DNA of 64,000 nt from Pycnococcus provasolii (taxonomy: Eukaryota; Chlorophyta; Pseudoscourfieldiophyceae; Pseudoscourfieldiales; Pycnococcaceae), in NCBI GenBank assembly GCA_938743325.2, contig OW568865.1, positions 1,054,001 through 1,118,000 on the forward strand, given 5' to 3'. Of the stretch, positions 12,501 through 27,500 are shown piece after piece (the first letter of the stretch is position 1; each line of letters opens with the position of its first letter). The notes under the pieces are model-generated. The model was not told the origin of the DNA, did no database searches, and saw only the letters and a program-made list of their open reading frames with translations. A program made the position numbers and the translations under genes.

Positions 12501-15500
12501 AAACACATCGACATCTGTACCAGCCTTCAGAATCGGATGCCGACATTCTTGCATGGCAGTGCGCCAGAGACCTCGCATCGCGGACAGCATGCAGTCACGC
12601 TTTGCACCCCCCGTGTCCAGACGAGCAAGTGACGAAGAACCAAAGGTCTGCACCACGCTCAGCATGGCAAACAAGGAGGTGAATGACGACCAAGACGTCG
12701 AATCCAAAGATATTCTCGCGGGCAACACTGCTCCCCCGAACGTCTTCGTGCTGCTACTTGTACACACCCACCGGATCGCGTACACAGGATCGCTTTGTTC
12801 TTTCACGATTTCCTTCGTCTTCTTCGCCTTCGCGACGACAACCTCATTCATGTGCATCAGCGTCATACCCGCGTCCGTTTGCAGTCCGAAGTCGCATGCT
12901 CTTGTCTTCTGCATCTGCGCCCATGCATGCAAGCACTCATCTGACGTCGCACGCGCAGTCGTCGTGTACAGCGCCATCGCCGTGGGTACACTATCCTCAT
13001 GATTGCCGAGCAGGTGCATCGCCGCATCGAGCATCGCGGGATGCATCAGCAAACCCACGACTCCCAACTGCACAGGCTGGCAAACGACGCCTGTCGCCTC
13101 GTTGCCACCAGTGTGCACGTGCACCGCTTGCAGAATCCCTGCGCTTGATGATCGATTTGATACAATGGTGCAGTGCGCTCGCATCGAACTTGCATCCCTG
13201 CACTCGAACGAGCCACTGCTTTTTGGCACATCCTCCTCCGTCGTAGTCATCCTCGTCACACTGCCGTGCAGGTACGAGACGCCTCCAGAACGCACGTCGA
13301 CGTGTCCATTCGTGTCACCAAGGGTGCAGCTAAGAACATCATCGCTCCCACTCGAGCTCACAACAGGGATGCTGATGTCCAGCATCGTGATGCCTTGCCC
13401 AAACTCATGGATCGTATTCCTCACGCAGGCCACGGCGAATTCAAGCAGCACGGTGCCGCCAACATTCGCTCGCTCGGAACACACAAAACGGATCTGGGAT
13501 GAGACCCTCCTGTTATTGTCGTACAAACGAACGAAACTATGCGAAGGAACCGTGATCCAGTGCCGCTCAGCATGATACACGCCACGCAGACGGCGGGCGG
13601 TACCCACCGCCGCTTGATCGACGTCTTCACGCAGACCAAGAACCGCATGCGCATTCGTGCCCATGAACGCGAACGAACTCACGCCAAACATGCCTTCGCT
13701 ACCCTCACTAGTACTACTCTCTACCCTGGGTGCCAAGCAGCATGCACCAGCTCCGTCCATCGAAAGCACGACGCGCACGTGCGGATTGACAACCCTTAGA
13801 TGAAGCATTGCACTCACACCTCGCTCGGCAACCATTCTAGCAGCCGCAAGCACGCCAAGCACACCCGCCGCGGGCTCGCAGTGTCCGACGTACGTCTTGC
13901 TCGCCGTCAGAGTCAGACGCCCGTCGCCGCCGCTCATGACAGCAACAGCTGCACCCACCTCGATCGGGTCGCCAAGTGCCGTTCCTGTGCCGTGCATTTG
14001 CAGACCCGTCACGACAAGTCCACGCATCATGGCTCGTCGCATCACATCCTGCTGCGCGGGTCCATTCGGCGCCGTGAGTGCGCTCGATCGTCCATCCTGG
14101 TTGACAGCGCATCCTCGCAGCAGCACCGCGCCGTTACCACCGCCCTCCCCGGCAATCATCTGCACAGCCGCGCTCGCCTCACCGCGCACGTAGCCGTCCG
14201 CACTGCCATCCAGCGTCTTGCACCGTCCATCGGGGGCAAGCATGCCCGCGACTGCAAACATCTTCGTCGTCGTCGACATCAACAGCATGTTCACGCCATT
14301 CACCAAAGACGAATCCTTCGATGACTGGATTTCGCGCATGCCAATCATCGTCGCCACCAACGAAGACGAGCATGCTGTGTCGATACTCATCGAGACTCCT
14401 GAAAAGTCAAACTCGTACGACATGCGACCAGAGCAAACGCTCAGCGCGGTGCTCGTTGCGGAGTATCCAGAGATACCTGGCACATGAGCTAACATGTATC
14501 GAGCATAGTCGAAGCTCGATATACCCACGAGAATGTTTGTTCGCAGAGCCGTCCCCTCAGCCTGATACGCCGTCGCCGCGAGTGTCAGCAGCATGCGCTG
14601 CTGCGGATCCATGAGCACCGCCTCCTTAGACGACATGCCAAGGCACGACGCATCGAACATGTCCAAGTCGCGCATGAAGCCGCCAAACCGACGCACAATC
14701 GAGACGTCGTCGCATCTCCGCAGTGCGTCCGCTTCCACGTCCCAGCGCTCGAAGGGGATGCCCTCAATGCCATCTGCGTACTTGCTCTCTTCCACGTGAC
14801 TACCAGGCGTGCGTGCCGCCGAAGAAACCAAACTTACGGTCACCTTTTCTCCAACAACCACTTCATCCATGTCCACGTCGTCGTCAGCAGCGAGATCCCC
14901 GTCGTCGGGTGCAAGCCTCGATGTCACGTACTGCGTCATCGCAGACACCGTCGGATAGTCAAACACAAGCGTTCCCGGCAGCTGTACTCCCATACGCGTT
15001 TCCACAGCATTTCGTAATTCTACCGCACCAAGAGAGTCAAGACCCGCCGCCATCAGCGGCTCGTCAGCCGACACATCATTCCCAAGCACGCCGCGAACCG
15101 CCTCAGAAAGCTGCTTCTTCACATCCTCCTGCGAGACATGAATGGCATTTCCAACACGTTTGCTCTCACCACCACCACCACCACCACCACCACCACCACC
15201 ACCAGGAGCCTCCTGTGCAACAAGTGCAATTTCCGAAAACACCACTCCCAGCCCACTCTTCACATTCAAAGGCTTCAAGAAGGTTGGCCACACAAAGGGC
15301 GAAACGAGCGTATCAGATGGTTCTCCACCTACCATCACAACACTCCCAAGACCCACAAGCGCCTGTCGTGGCGTGAGTGCACCCACGCCCATCGCTCGCA
15401 TGCGCTGCAGCGTCCCACTCCCACCCGCCATGCCACCTCCCGCCGCGTCATTCCAAGCACCCCACTGCACGGACAAACCCACGCGACCAGAGGCTTTCAG

Positions 15501-18500
15501 AAGCTCACACGCGGCATCGAGGCTACGATTCGACGCGCCGTAATTCGCCTGACCAGGTGAACCTAAGAATGCGGTAATCGAGCTGAAGCAGAGAAAACTT
15601 GCGTCGCCATTCAAATGCACCCTTTGAATGGCATTTTCCATGCCCCCAACCTTGGGTGCCATGGACGTGCGAACACGAGACGCCGTCTGGTTGGGAAGCA
15701 TCGCATCTGCGAGCACACCCGCGGCGTGCACGATGCTCTGCACCGCACGCATTCCATCCACGCTTGCAGCTGCTTCTGCAGATGCCGACGAATCGCCGCG
15801 GAGGAGCGAAATGCTTCCCGTCCACTCGTGGAGAAGACGCAAACGGCCACCACCACCGCTTCTTCGGCCCGTTCGGCCCACCATCACAACGGAACGCGTC
15901 ATCCTCGATTCGGCAAGCCAGTCAGCCATGTGGCTACCAATGGCGCCCATACCACCCGTAATTAACGTTTGACGACACAAACCACCAGCCATCGCTGGAT
16001 GGTGCTTTCTCATCACCACAATCTTACCCACGTGACGCGATTGAGACATCTGCCGAAATGCATTTCGCGTATTCCCCAGCGTGTGCTGGATCTGCGGTAG
16101 GGCGTTGATCTCGCCCGCGGCGCACATCACGCACACACGACGCGCAAGCTTGCCGAGCAGCTGCGTCGTGAGAAAATCAACCGCAACGTACCCGAAGCGA
16201 ACATCCGCGCGCTCATGGCGTGCTGCGGCTGCGCTGTACACGTCGCGTTTTCCAATCTCCACGAAGCAGGGATCCGCGACGTGCCCAAGAATCGCTAGCG
16301 CACCCGCCACGTAGCCAGTGCTCGTCAGCGAGTTGAATATCACACGCGCACCACCATGCCTGCTCGTCATCATAGCACCCATCTCAATCCAGTGGTGTGT
16401 GCGCGACGATGAAACCTCGCTCACTGCCATCGTGTTGCGGCATAGAGCACGCTTCCAAGACGAGCCTGCGGTTGCGTGTATTCTTGCACCCACCACACCG
16501 CGCAGAAGCTGCATGGCGGCAAATCCCACGCCGCCGGATGCGGCGGGGAGCACGACAACGTCGTTCGCACGCACGCGCGCAGCCTGCGAAAGAGCAAGCT
16601 CGCACGTCACGTACACCGTTGGCATGGTCGCGCACGCACCGTACCCGATGTGCGCCGGTGCTTCCGCAAGCGTGCGCGACGATGACACGACAAATGACCC
16701 GAGGCATCCTGGCGCGAATCCGAGCACTGCATCGCCGACACGAACATAAGAACTCGCACAAGAATCACATCTCACCACGACACCCGCACAGTCGCCGCCG
16801 GGATCACCAGGATCGCCGGGGTACATCCCGAGCACATTCAGCACGTCGCGGAAGTTGATTCCGACAGCCTCCACGCGTAGCGATGCCGTCGTCGCGTCGC
16901 CTTGCGTCGTCGCATCATCCACGACGAGTGTCAGCTGAATTCCTCTTAGCGATCCGCGCGGCTTGGGCAGAAGCTGGAAGCGATCGGACGCGTCTCGTAT
17001 CGACTGCTCACGCCTTGCTGGAACCACCTTCGCGATATGGCGAATGGTTGCATTCTGGCGAAGCGCAGCGAGGCAACCTTCGTCGTCCGTCCCCGCCCCC
17101 GCGCGTGCGAAGCGTGCAAGGGAGGCTGTCGCATCAACATCCAACAGACGCGTCGGAACGTTCGCAGCCTCTTGTTGAATCGAACGAGCCATGCCGTACA
17201 GCGAAGCTGCAGTCAAGCTTCTTGCAGGCCGTGCGGGCGACGCCGCAGTTCCTGGCTGGATTCCTTCCACGGTGCGGTAAATTGTCGTTGTCCTCTGCAT
17301 CATCTGCGCGGTGACGAGCATAGCCGCCAAGGCACGATCAGCAGCCACGCCGCTATCAAGCACAAATTTGCGTCGCGTGGTACTGTCCAATGATGCAGAC
17401 AAGAGCGGTGGTGATATCGCACGGCGGTATGGATAGGAGCACTGGTACTCCTCAAAACGCGACACTGGCCACGTCACGGAGTAAACGCACGGCGTCGTGA
17501 GGTTGTCTGCTGCTAACTTGCTTGCAGCAGCAGCAGAAGATGATCCCTGGCTCGCCGCCGCCTTGGCCAGCAGTCCCGTCACCGTACAAACAGCACCCTC
17601 CCCACATTGCCCACCAAAAATACCGTAGTCTACCAAGGCACCAAAATCATCCAGCTGCCGTGCAGCCGCCACGGCGTGAAGCACACCACCCGACCGTTCC
17701 GTGGCACCCATCATTGAGGCACTTGATGCGGGTGCAAGCCATGCCGACGAGCCATCGGAGGCTGCGGGTGCACCCGCACGCTTCGATGCAGGTGCAGGTG
17801 CAAATAGCGTGCACCGTTCCCATCCCGCCGGAACGCGTGTGACCGCGGGTGCATCCGCCTGAGCGACGCCCTGCACCACCGCACCGAGGTGGAAGCTGCC
17901 GTCAAGTATGCTCGGATGCACAAGCCAGCCGTGTGCACGCCCACAGCCGTCTAAAACGTGCAGCGTGCCCTTCGCCGCGGGGAGTTTTCCCTCGGCGGCA
18001 TGCCGAATGCCAGACAACGTGCGGAAGCGTGGTCCATACTGCAAGCCAACGCGTCGAAGGGCGGCATAAACGCCGGTGTCACTCAGCGGGATGGCAGCGG
18101 CGGCGGCGGCGGCTGACACCTCCGAACCGCTTCTACCACCATCACAGCATTTCATCGGATGTGTTCGCACGTCGCCACGAACAAGCGACGACGGCGTAAC
18201 CGTCGCAGCTTTTTCGCCAACGCTTGGCATCTCCCAACCTCCGCGGAAGTGAAGCATGGGGCGATGATGATGACTTCGCTTGGTTGTCGTCGACGCCTCG
18301 AACATTCCCTCGCGCGTGTCGACTTGAAAGGTGAGCTCCATGCGTTCGGAAATGTCATTGGAAAAGACAAACGGCATGGGAATCACGCAATCTCTCAATC
18401 GGCACGTCTTCGCCTCAGCTTGCAGCGAAGCTGTGGCGGCGAATGCGTACTCAGCATATCCAGCACCAGGATAGAGACCTTGGCCATTCACGCGGTGGTC

Positions 18501-21500
18501 CTGGAGGAAGCTGAATTCGTCACGCTCGATGTGCGCCGCAAATCGAACGACAGGCGACGAAGCTGCGATGATAATTGCGTCCACCGCATCCGTCAAGGCA
18601 TGCGCAATGGGCATCGGCCAAACTGGTCTCAGGGCACGCCACAGCATGTGTGACGCCGACGGCGGCGATGTCATCGCCTCAACCTGTTCAAGCATCGCGT
18701 GGGCGTTGCTTCCCTGAAACGCAAATGCGCTCGTGCCCACGACGCCGTCGTCACGGCCTACCATAAAGCCGCCACCATGCAGTGCCTGTCGAGGCATGTG
18801 CAAGGTACGCTTTTTCGTCGTTCCCAGGCTTGCCACGTGAGGATTGATGGACGTGAGATGGATCAGTGGTAGATTCGCACGTCGCCTGACGGAAAAGGCG
18901 GCATGCGAAAGCCCGGTGACACCAGCCGCCGGCTCGGTGTGACCGACGTACGTCTTAGCTGACGTCACGCTGAGCGGCGTTGTCGTTCTCCCATGCTGGA
19001 ATGCCGAGATGAGTGCACCAACCTCGACGGGATCGCCAAGTGGCGTACCCGTGCCATGCATCTGCGCGGCAACGACGTGAGCATTGGGACCAAGTTCCAT
19101 GAGTGCTCGGCGTAGCACATTCCCCTGACTTGGCCCATGAGGTGCCGTGAGACTGGAGCTTCGACCATCTTGGTTGATGGCAGAGCTTGCGAGGATCGCC
19201 AGAGGCGAGGCGACATCGACGTCGCGCACCGCGAGCATGACACCGTGACCTTCTCCACGCACGTAACCGTCTGCTCCGCCATCCAGCGTCTTACATCTTC
19301 CGTCAGGAGCGAGCATGCCCGCGGAGTGGAAGCACAACGTGGTGGCAACGCTGAGCGTGATCGAGACGCCGGCAAAGAGCGCAGCTTCGTCGCCGCCGTC
19401 GCGCAAGATGTTCGTTCGACTCGTGTGCGCCGCGATCAGGCTCGCACTGCAGGCTGTATCGATCGCAAAGCATCCGCCGCTGAGCGCGTACGTAAACGCC
19501 AGCCGTCCTGCGGCGACGCTCAAGCCGCTTCCCGAGTTGACAAATGCTCCGGGACCGCCGTGCGCAAGGCTCATCTGCAGGTACTCGCACGTGCTGATTC
19601 CCACGAACGTTGCGCACGCTCGCGAAACAGATGGGAAGCTGCGAAGACACTCGAGAGCATCCATGAGAAGGAGACGCTGCTGTGGATCCATCACGCGCCC
19701 TTCGCCCTCCGCGATGCGGAACGGTCCGAGCTCGAAGCGAGACACGTGTGCAATGTATCGTCCAAATCGAGGGATGGCGCCGTCCGATGGAGATGCTCCA
19801 GGTCGCGTTGATGGATTTGCTGGCAGCCTGTCTTGAAAGAGTGCCAACGCCTCAATTGCATCCCCAAGAAGCGCCCCACCGCCAGCCTCGGGAAGGAGGC
19901 TGTCACTTGCAGCTGCAAGGATCACCTTCGAGGTGTAAGATGACGAGGACGACGGAGTCATCAAAGACTTTGCAAGCTTCAGAGTACCACCATCACGACG
20001 ACGATGATTTCGTCTTCTTGGCTTGCGTGATTGTGCCGCAGCAATGTGATTTGTGAGTGCTGCCAAAGTTGGGTAGTCAAAGACAGATGTTGAGGAAAGG
20101 TCAGCGATGCCATGACGATCTCGCAGCGCGTTGATGAATTCCACCGACCCAATGCTGTCAAGTCCCACTTGCATCAAAGGAGCATCCAACTCCACGTTCA
20201 TGGCATCCATACCGAGCACCGATGCGAGCGCCTCGCGAACGCCACCTTCGATGGCTGAGCGTTGTTTCTCCATGATGTCCTCGTCCTCGTATTCCTCCTC
20301 ATAATCCTCCTCCTCATAATCCTCCTCCTCCTCCTCATAATCTTCCTCCTCCTCTTCTTCTTCTTCACCTGAAGAAGAATCACCACCACCACCACCAAGG
20401 CTCACCATGAATGTCGCAAGTGCTTCCACGGTGGGGTAGTCGAGCACAGCCGTACCGGGCAACTCCACTCCAAACGAGGATGCCATTCCATTCCGCAGAT
20501 CCACCGCGCCAAGCGAGTCAACACCAGAAGCCATGAGTGGTGCATCGAGCTCTACATTGTCAATGCCAGTCACCTCACGTATCATGCTCACAATGGAATC
20601 TGACACCGAGCTCAAACTCAGCGTCGTGACATTCTTGTTCGTCGCCACGCGACGACGTTCCCCTTTTCGGCTTCGCGCCGACGTTCCCACTCGACCACTA
20701 CTACTGTCCATCAAAAGCTCTCGCAGCTTTCTTGAAAACGTCTCAGAGGAGGCGAGAAGGGTAAGACCGGCGCATACACCGCCGCCCCTGGTTAGTCCGA
20801 AGCCAATGATGTCAAGGCCATGTGCCGGCTGCAGCAGACCGAGGCCAATGCTCGCCGCTCGATCTCTAATCCCCTTGGTGCCTGACGCCATACCAGCCGC
20901 AGCCCACGGACCGAATTGCACGCTCGCAGCTGTAAGGACGGTAGAGGCAACGATAGCATCCAAGGCTGCATTTGCCGCCGCGTAATTCGCCTGACCAGGC
21001 AAAGATAGGAGCGCCGCGACACTGCTCAGCACGAGCAGGCTCTGCAGTGGCATGGCGGTGTACATGGTACAGCACGCAAGGGCGGGTGGCAGCTTCGGTG
21101 CGAAGACGGCGCGTACGCCAGAAGACGTCTGGTTGCGTGCAGCAGCATCCGCTAATCTGCCCGCGGCGTGGATCATCCACTGCGACGGATCTGAAAACAA
21201 GACGTGCTTCACATCCGCCGAGCGTGAGACGTCAGCCATTGCCATCGTGTGCATGCAACCCGCATCATTCTCGCCGATCCTCGATCTGCCACCACCACCA
21301 GATGGTTGGCGCGAAACGCCAACCACCTCGCGCACGATGCACGCCTCCACAAGCCAGCGACGCACGAGTATGCCAATGCCTCCCGCACCTCCCGTCACAT
21401 GAACGCGTGCGTCGGGAATAGGACGATGTGGAATCACGGCACCATCGTCAAAACGTACAGCCACCTTACCAGCTCCGGGGGATGGGCCACGCATCGCGCA

Positions 21501-24500
21501 CACGAGTGCCCTGCGCGCATCCAGGCTGTCAAACGTCGCCGTGGATGGCGGAGACACGATGCCAGCATGCATGCCAAGAGCAAGCTGGTGGAGCAAATGC
21601 GAGAGAGGCGACGCGGGCATGTACTGCGGGTTGCGATCGCGAGCGGCGCCAACCACCAAAAGGGCATGCGTGACATCCTCTCGTTCCGCGGCAACGGCGG
21701 CGTGCGAACGGATCAGACGCTTGCCAATGTCTGCGACGCGCCCACCGACGCCGAGCGTGGCAAGCGTCGCGTCGAACAGTCCAGGCTGCGTCTGCATGCC
21801 GCCAGCGAGGGCGGCGGAAACGCCACCTCCCGCCGTCAGCGTGGTAATGTCAGCCGCAAATTGCGATCCTCGCGATCCAGAGTACAAAATATGGCGTGCA
21901 TGTACGTCACGACGCAGGAAGCTGCGCTTCGCCGGCGAGCTGGCTGTGCCAAACACCGCACCGTCGAGCATGCGTGCCGCCGCAAGGCCCACGCCCGTGC
22001 CCACGCCATGTATCAGAAGAATGCGTGGCGTGTCTCCCTCCACCGCGGCAATCGCATGAGCTGCGGTGACACATACGGTGGGCGACGCCGCGAGCGCGTG
22101 CGGGGAAATCGCACGGGGAGCGGCGGCAAGCAGCTTCGACGAACACCAGTGACGGCTCGCAAGGCATCCTGGCGCGAAGCCAAACACGGCGGTTGTCGGG
22201 AGCATAAACAAGCCACCCTTCTCCTCGGTTTCGGACACGTAGCCATGCAGCTCTCCACCAGGACGTCCAGGATCGTAGTTCGGGCCCGCGGGGTACATGT
22301 CGAGAACATTCAGCACGTCGCGGAAGTTGATCCCTACCGCAGTCACCACGAGGCACACATCTGTATATCCCGGCTCAGGACAACCCGTGCGTGCGGCAAT
22401 GTCGTCAATGCCGTACCGCACGCGAGAAATGGATCCACGTGGCGATGGCGCCTCGATGTGAAGTGCTCGTGATGTCAAGCCTGACGCGGCGACAAGGCGC
22501 TGCTGTGGAACAAGACGAGCCTCGTGCCACGTTGTCGCGTGCAGGGCAACGACATCCTTTTTGAGATCATGATTGCAAATGCTGCCAAGAGGAACTCGTG
22601 ATGCGAGCGACGTGTGAAGCTCCGTCGGCTCGTGCTTGGCGTCACCAATTTCGTTTTGGATCGTTTGAAACGCCGCAATGCATGATGCTGCTGCGGATGA
22701 GGCATGTGGATCAGCAAGGCGCACGGGAACCAAATCGTTCATAACTTCCATGCTGCTGCGCAGCGAAAGTGGATGCCGCAATAACGTGGCAAAGTGCAAG
22801 AGAGTTTGGCACATGCGCACGGCACCGGGAAGCATTGGCTTGGCAGAGTGCAAGTGGTGGTATCGTGCATGCGTGCTCACTCGCACAGAGGAGGCGTGCA
22901 CAGGTGGTGGACATGTGGCATCGACGACCGCCTGCGCGGCAACCCACGTCTTGGTATACAGCGTGCCAGCAGTCGTCGTCGATGAGGCGGTGGCTACGAG
23001 AGATCCGGACGTAGCTTTCGCGAGAGTAAATGGACGCAACGAAACATCGAGAATCGAGCCATCTTCCCCCCAATCACCCAGGTGGAACGACGCGAGCGTA
23101 CCGTCGTTGCCATCCGATGTCGCGCACGAGGCGACTTCCACATTCGCATGTGTTGTGCGTGTAACATGAACCAGCGCAATAGATGCCGGTACTCGCAGGG
23201 CAGCGTCGCCGTCGCGTGTGGCAAATGCCATCGCCGCACCCGTTTGGAGTGCACAGTCCAGAACAGCGGGGTGCATGCCGGCATACGCGCGTGCGTCCTC
23301 CGAGTTGGTGATCGTGCCAGTGCATGCCGACATGCGAACGATGCGCTGGAATGCAGAGCCGTACTGCAACCCATGGTCGCGGAGGTTCGCCACGAAGTAC
23401 GCTCGATCCAGTGCATGCTCTCGGACGCATGCACCACCCGCTCGGCATAAACCTGATTTCTCGATCGTCTTCATCATGGTGGCAGCTGACTGCACAAAAC
23501 CTTTCGCATCCTGGTCATTTTTTCCACCTCCTACTCTTCTGCGCTGTAGCGCACGTGCCGTTATCGCAAACGCGCCATCTTGCAAGTTGATTGCACACGA
23601 CATTTTCAAGTTGCGCACAATCTCAATCGCTTGCAGGAGCACGACATGCGCGAGCACGATGGCGTCAGAGGAGCCTGCCACGTCGGCAGAGGCTCTTGCC
23701 ACCTCGAGCGTCGCCGTGCCAGGAACCAAAGCCTTGCCCGCAATGACGTGGTCTTGAAGGTACGCCGCGGACGCGGTGTCAAGATGTGCCACGCAAGTAA
23801 GTGTCGCTGTCGACGATGCGACACGAGCCAGCAGCGAATGCATGCGAGGTTCTACCGCGCATCGGCGGGCGCGACACAGCACACGTGTTGACGACGCGAG
23901 GCAGGTCAAGCCATGCTGCTGCGGTGACCTCCGCGACGCCACGATGGCATGCGCATTCACACCGCTCATTCCAAACGAACTTGTTCCGGCGTGAGCATGC
24001 ATCTGTTTCGGTACGCCTGTCATGTGCGCGCGTGCCGCGCTGCCAAAGCCAATCACACGATCCTTCTCCGTGTGTGCGCCGGCGACGTGTGGATTGACGT
24101 TCCTCAAGTGAGTCATGGGAATGACCACACCGCGTGCGCAGCTAAGCTGCGCGAGAAGGAGGCCCATCAGGCCCGCCGTCGACTCCGTGTGTCCCACGTT
24201 GGACTTTGACGCGCACGCGAATGTCACCGCAGACGACGACATCATACCGTCGTCACCATCACTGACTTCGCCATCATCCATACTATTCTCGGGTGCTGAA
24301 TCTCGTCGTAGGGCGTCAAGCAGCGCACGAATCTCAATCGGATCGCCCAGAGGCGTGCCGGTGCCATGTAGACTCATTTGGGTAGCAGCCGTCACACCTT
24401 CGCGCGCATCACGCAGCGCAAGACGAATCAGCGCTGACTGGCTTGGACCATTGGGCGCCGTCAGGCTCGAGCTTCGTCCGTCTTGGTTGACCGCGGAGCC

Positions 24501-27500
24501 TGCGAGTGAGACAGCCGCCGTGGCGCTTGAAGAAGAGGTGCCGCTGATCACCTGGAGGGCTGCGACCGCCTCTCCACGACCGTAGCCATCACCAGATGCG
24601 TCGCACGTCTTGCATCGCGCATCCGGCGCAAGCGCGGAAAGGGCAGAGAGATTCGCAAAAATGGGAACGTCGAGGCACAAATTCACGCCAAGCGCGAGAC
24701 TGTCGATGAAGTCGTGGCGGGCACCGCGAACCGCCATGTGCGTCGCCACGAGCGAACTTGAGCATGCGGTGTCGATGGCAGCGCTCGGTCCCACCAAGTT
24801 GAGGCGATATCCCACGTGCCCGGCAGCCAGAGAAAGCCCGCTACCAAGCACGGCGGCGGACGAGCCGAAGATGCCAAAGTGACGAAGGATGTCGGGTAGT
24901 TCTACCCAGCACTGGCCGTAGAAAACGCCGCACGACGTCGGAGACGATGTGAGCGCCGCCACCCTCGAAGAAGAGGAAGACATTCGAGCGATGGCGGCAT
25001 GTTCGACAGCTAATCGCACCTGCGGGTCCATGTATCCCGCTTCCGCGGGTGACAGGCGGAGCATCGTCGTGTCGCAATCTGCCGTGACATGGGGAGGCAA
25101 GAAGCTGCCCAGATGTGTGCCAAGCTTGAGCTTGGAGGTGGTGGATGCCACCTTTGAGCCCACCAAGCGCTCGCGAGGGAAGTATTCGCATGGATCGCGG
25201 TTGGAAAGGTAGCCAAGCATCGCATTCTCTGTTGTACGCGCCATGGGCGATTCAAAACTCCATGCGGCGATCGACGCGATGGCGCGCACGTCGCTGCTAG
25301 GAACGAACCGCGCAGGTGTTGCGACGTGGCTACCCTGCGCGGCGACGACTGTGCGCGAGGCGGCTGCACGCGCGGCGTGCGCGGCAAGGTCGTCTTGAAC
25401 AGCCTTCTGCCCCTCCGTCGCCCAGTCACTCAGCGCCGCCGACGCCATGGCAGACATGTCCATCTTTGCCATCATCGCCTCACGATCGAACAGGTCACGA
25501 TCGCGCGGATTTCGACCACCGCGTGCTTGGCGCGGCGGCGCGCTTGCCTCAACGAAGGCGGCAATCGCTGCAGCGCTGGGATGGTCGAAGATGAGCGTGG
25601 CTGGAAGCTCCATGCCAACCGCGTTGGCGAGGTTGTTGCGCAGCTCGACGGCACCGAGCGAGTCGAGGCCCGCATCCATGAGCGGTGCGCTTGCGTCGAT
25701 GTCGTCGCCGGTGCCAAGAGCCTCGCGCGCCAGACGAGAAACGATCGCGATCGCAGGCTCGGCGGCGGCATCGGCATCGTCTCCCGAGCCGTCCGCGAGA
25801 TGTGCGAACATGTCCACGTTTGCGCCGATGAGAGGGTGAGATGGCCCGCTGTAGAATCCTGGGACATGCACCCACCGTTCCTTGGTGCACGCCAAACCAC
25901 CGTGCACGGAGTACGCACGCTTGCCGTCCGCGTCAACGTGCAGGAGATAGAACTGGCCTTTGACTTTTGGCCGGGTCGTCGTTGGCAATGCGAGGCGACC
26001 ATCCACCGTCCACAGTGAGGCGTATCGCGCACGCATCTCAACGTACTCCGCCGGAGTTAGGTGCGTGCGCCCTTCGAGGCGATCGGCAAGGTTGCCCAAG
26101 GAAATGGGCCGACGCACGCGAAGCACGTACAACGTTGCGACGTACCCCGATCCAAACGAATACATGCCAATCCTTGAGGGTGCCGAGCGACCTTCGAGGT
26201 TCTGCGGTAGGAAAATGCTCGCGGCGTTGTAGAGCACCGTGCACGTGTACGCGTTGCCAACGCCCTCGCTGATCGTAAGTCCGGGCGCCATGATGCTGTC
26301 CCACACCTCCTGCAGCTTTGCATCAGAGCCATCGGCGCCAAACTCAGCCACGATGAGCTGACGGATCGCCTTTTTAACCAGGCGCGTGTTTGGACTGTGC
26401 ATAGAAAGGCGATCCACGCTCTCCAACAGGCGCAGCGGCGGCTGCTCCAAGCCGGACGACGTCGCGGCGCTCGCGTCACGCTGCCTCGACGACCACAGCG
26501 CGGCACAGTCCTTGAATCCCGCAAGGTACGCCTCGATGCTCGCCGGGCCGTCGAGGTGCGCGTACGGGCGATGATCAGCCACTGGCTTGTGGAAGTCGTA
26601 CGTGTCGCGCGAGGTGGTCGCACGGATCGGCTCGATCGAAAGCGCGGCGTCGGGCGTGACGAGAGCCGCGACGGCCATGGCGGTACCCGCAAAGTGGTAT
26701 CGCTCGGGGTAGCATGCAATGTCCGATGCCACGACGACGGCGTAGCGGCCATCCCATGCCTCCGACTGCATCCAGTCAAATGCGTCGAGGAGTGCCGCCG
26801 TGCCACCGTAGCACGCGTGGATGTGGTCAACGCCCTCCACGTCTGCATTGCCGACATGCTCGCAGAATCGGCTGAGAAAACTCTTGATGCTCTTAGACTT
26901 GTCCACCTGCGATTCCGTGCCCACGTCGAGTCGACCAATCTGAGAGGGATGCAGCCCCGTCTGCCGCAAAAGGCCCACGAAGGCGTTCATCGCGAGCGAC
27001 ACGGGATCCTCGTCATCGTCGACGAATGTGAGCGACTTCTGCCCAAGTGCCCCAACGTATTTTCCCTGCACGCCATCGTGCTCCTCAAGCTCAGCCTGGT
27101 CTACGACGTACTCGGGGACGTGCACGTAGATGGCGCTGATGCCAACGTCGCGCGCCCGGCCGAATGCCGTTCCTTCGGTGGCGCTTTCGTGCGCATCTGC
27201 GGCTCCGTCACCCTCCGCGCTGGCGCGTTGGCGGCTCTTCTCTTTCTCCTGCTCGGCAACGAACGCGAAGGTCTCCGCCTGCGTCCACGCCTCGTGGCGC
27301 AGAAGGCTGTCCCACATGGTGCCGCGGCTGGCGCCGGGCAGGCGCAAGGGAACGTGCGTGAGTGCAGAAATGTTAGGACGCCACTGCAGCGCGCCACGGT
27401 GTTCGCGCATCCATTGAAGAGGCACTGCATGATGGTGAAAGCTGCCTGCGTACGCCTCCGCCAGGGAGATGGCGAGCGCGTGAGCATCCTCGCGCTTTGG

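Noticed and set aside
15167-20369. Repeat arrays as CRISPR or minisatellite loci
   Set aside because: They are in-frame trinucleotide runs encoding polyglycine and acidic linkers of the PKS.
26400-26650. HCS judged inactive because the YDFYKP block reads YDFHKP
   Set aside because: The catalytic His by alignment to human HMGCS1 is in the later HSP block, which is intact (His6014).
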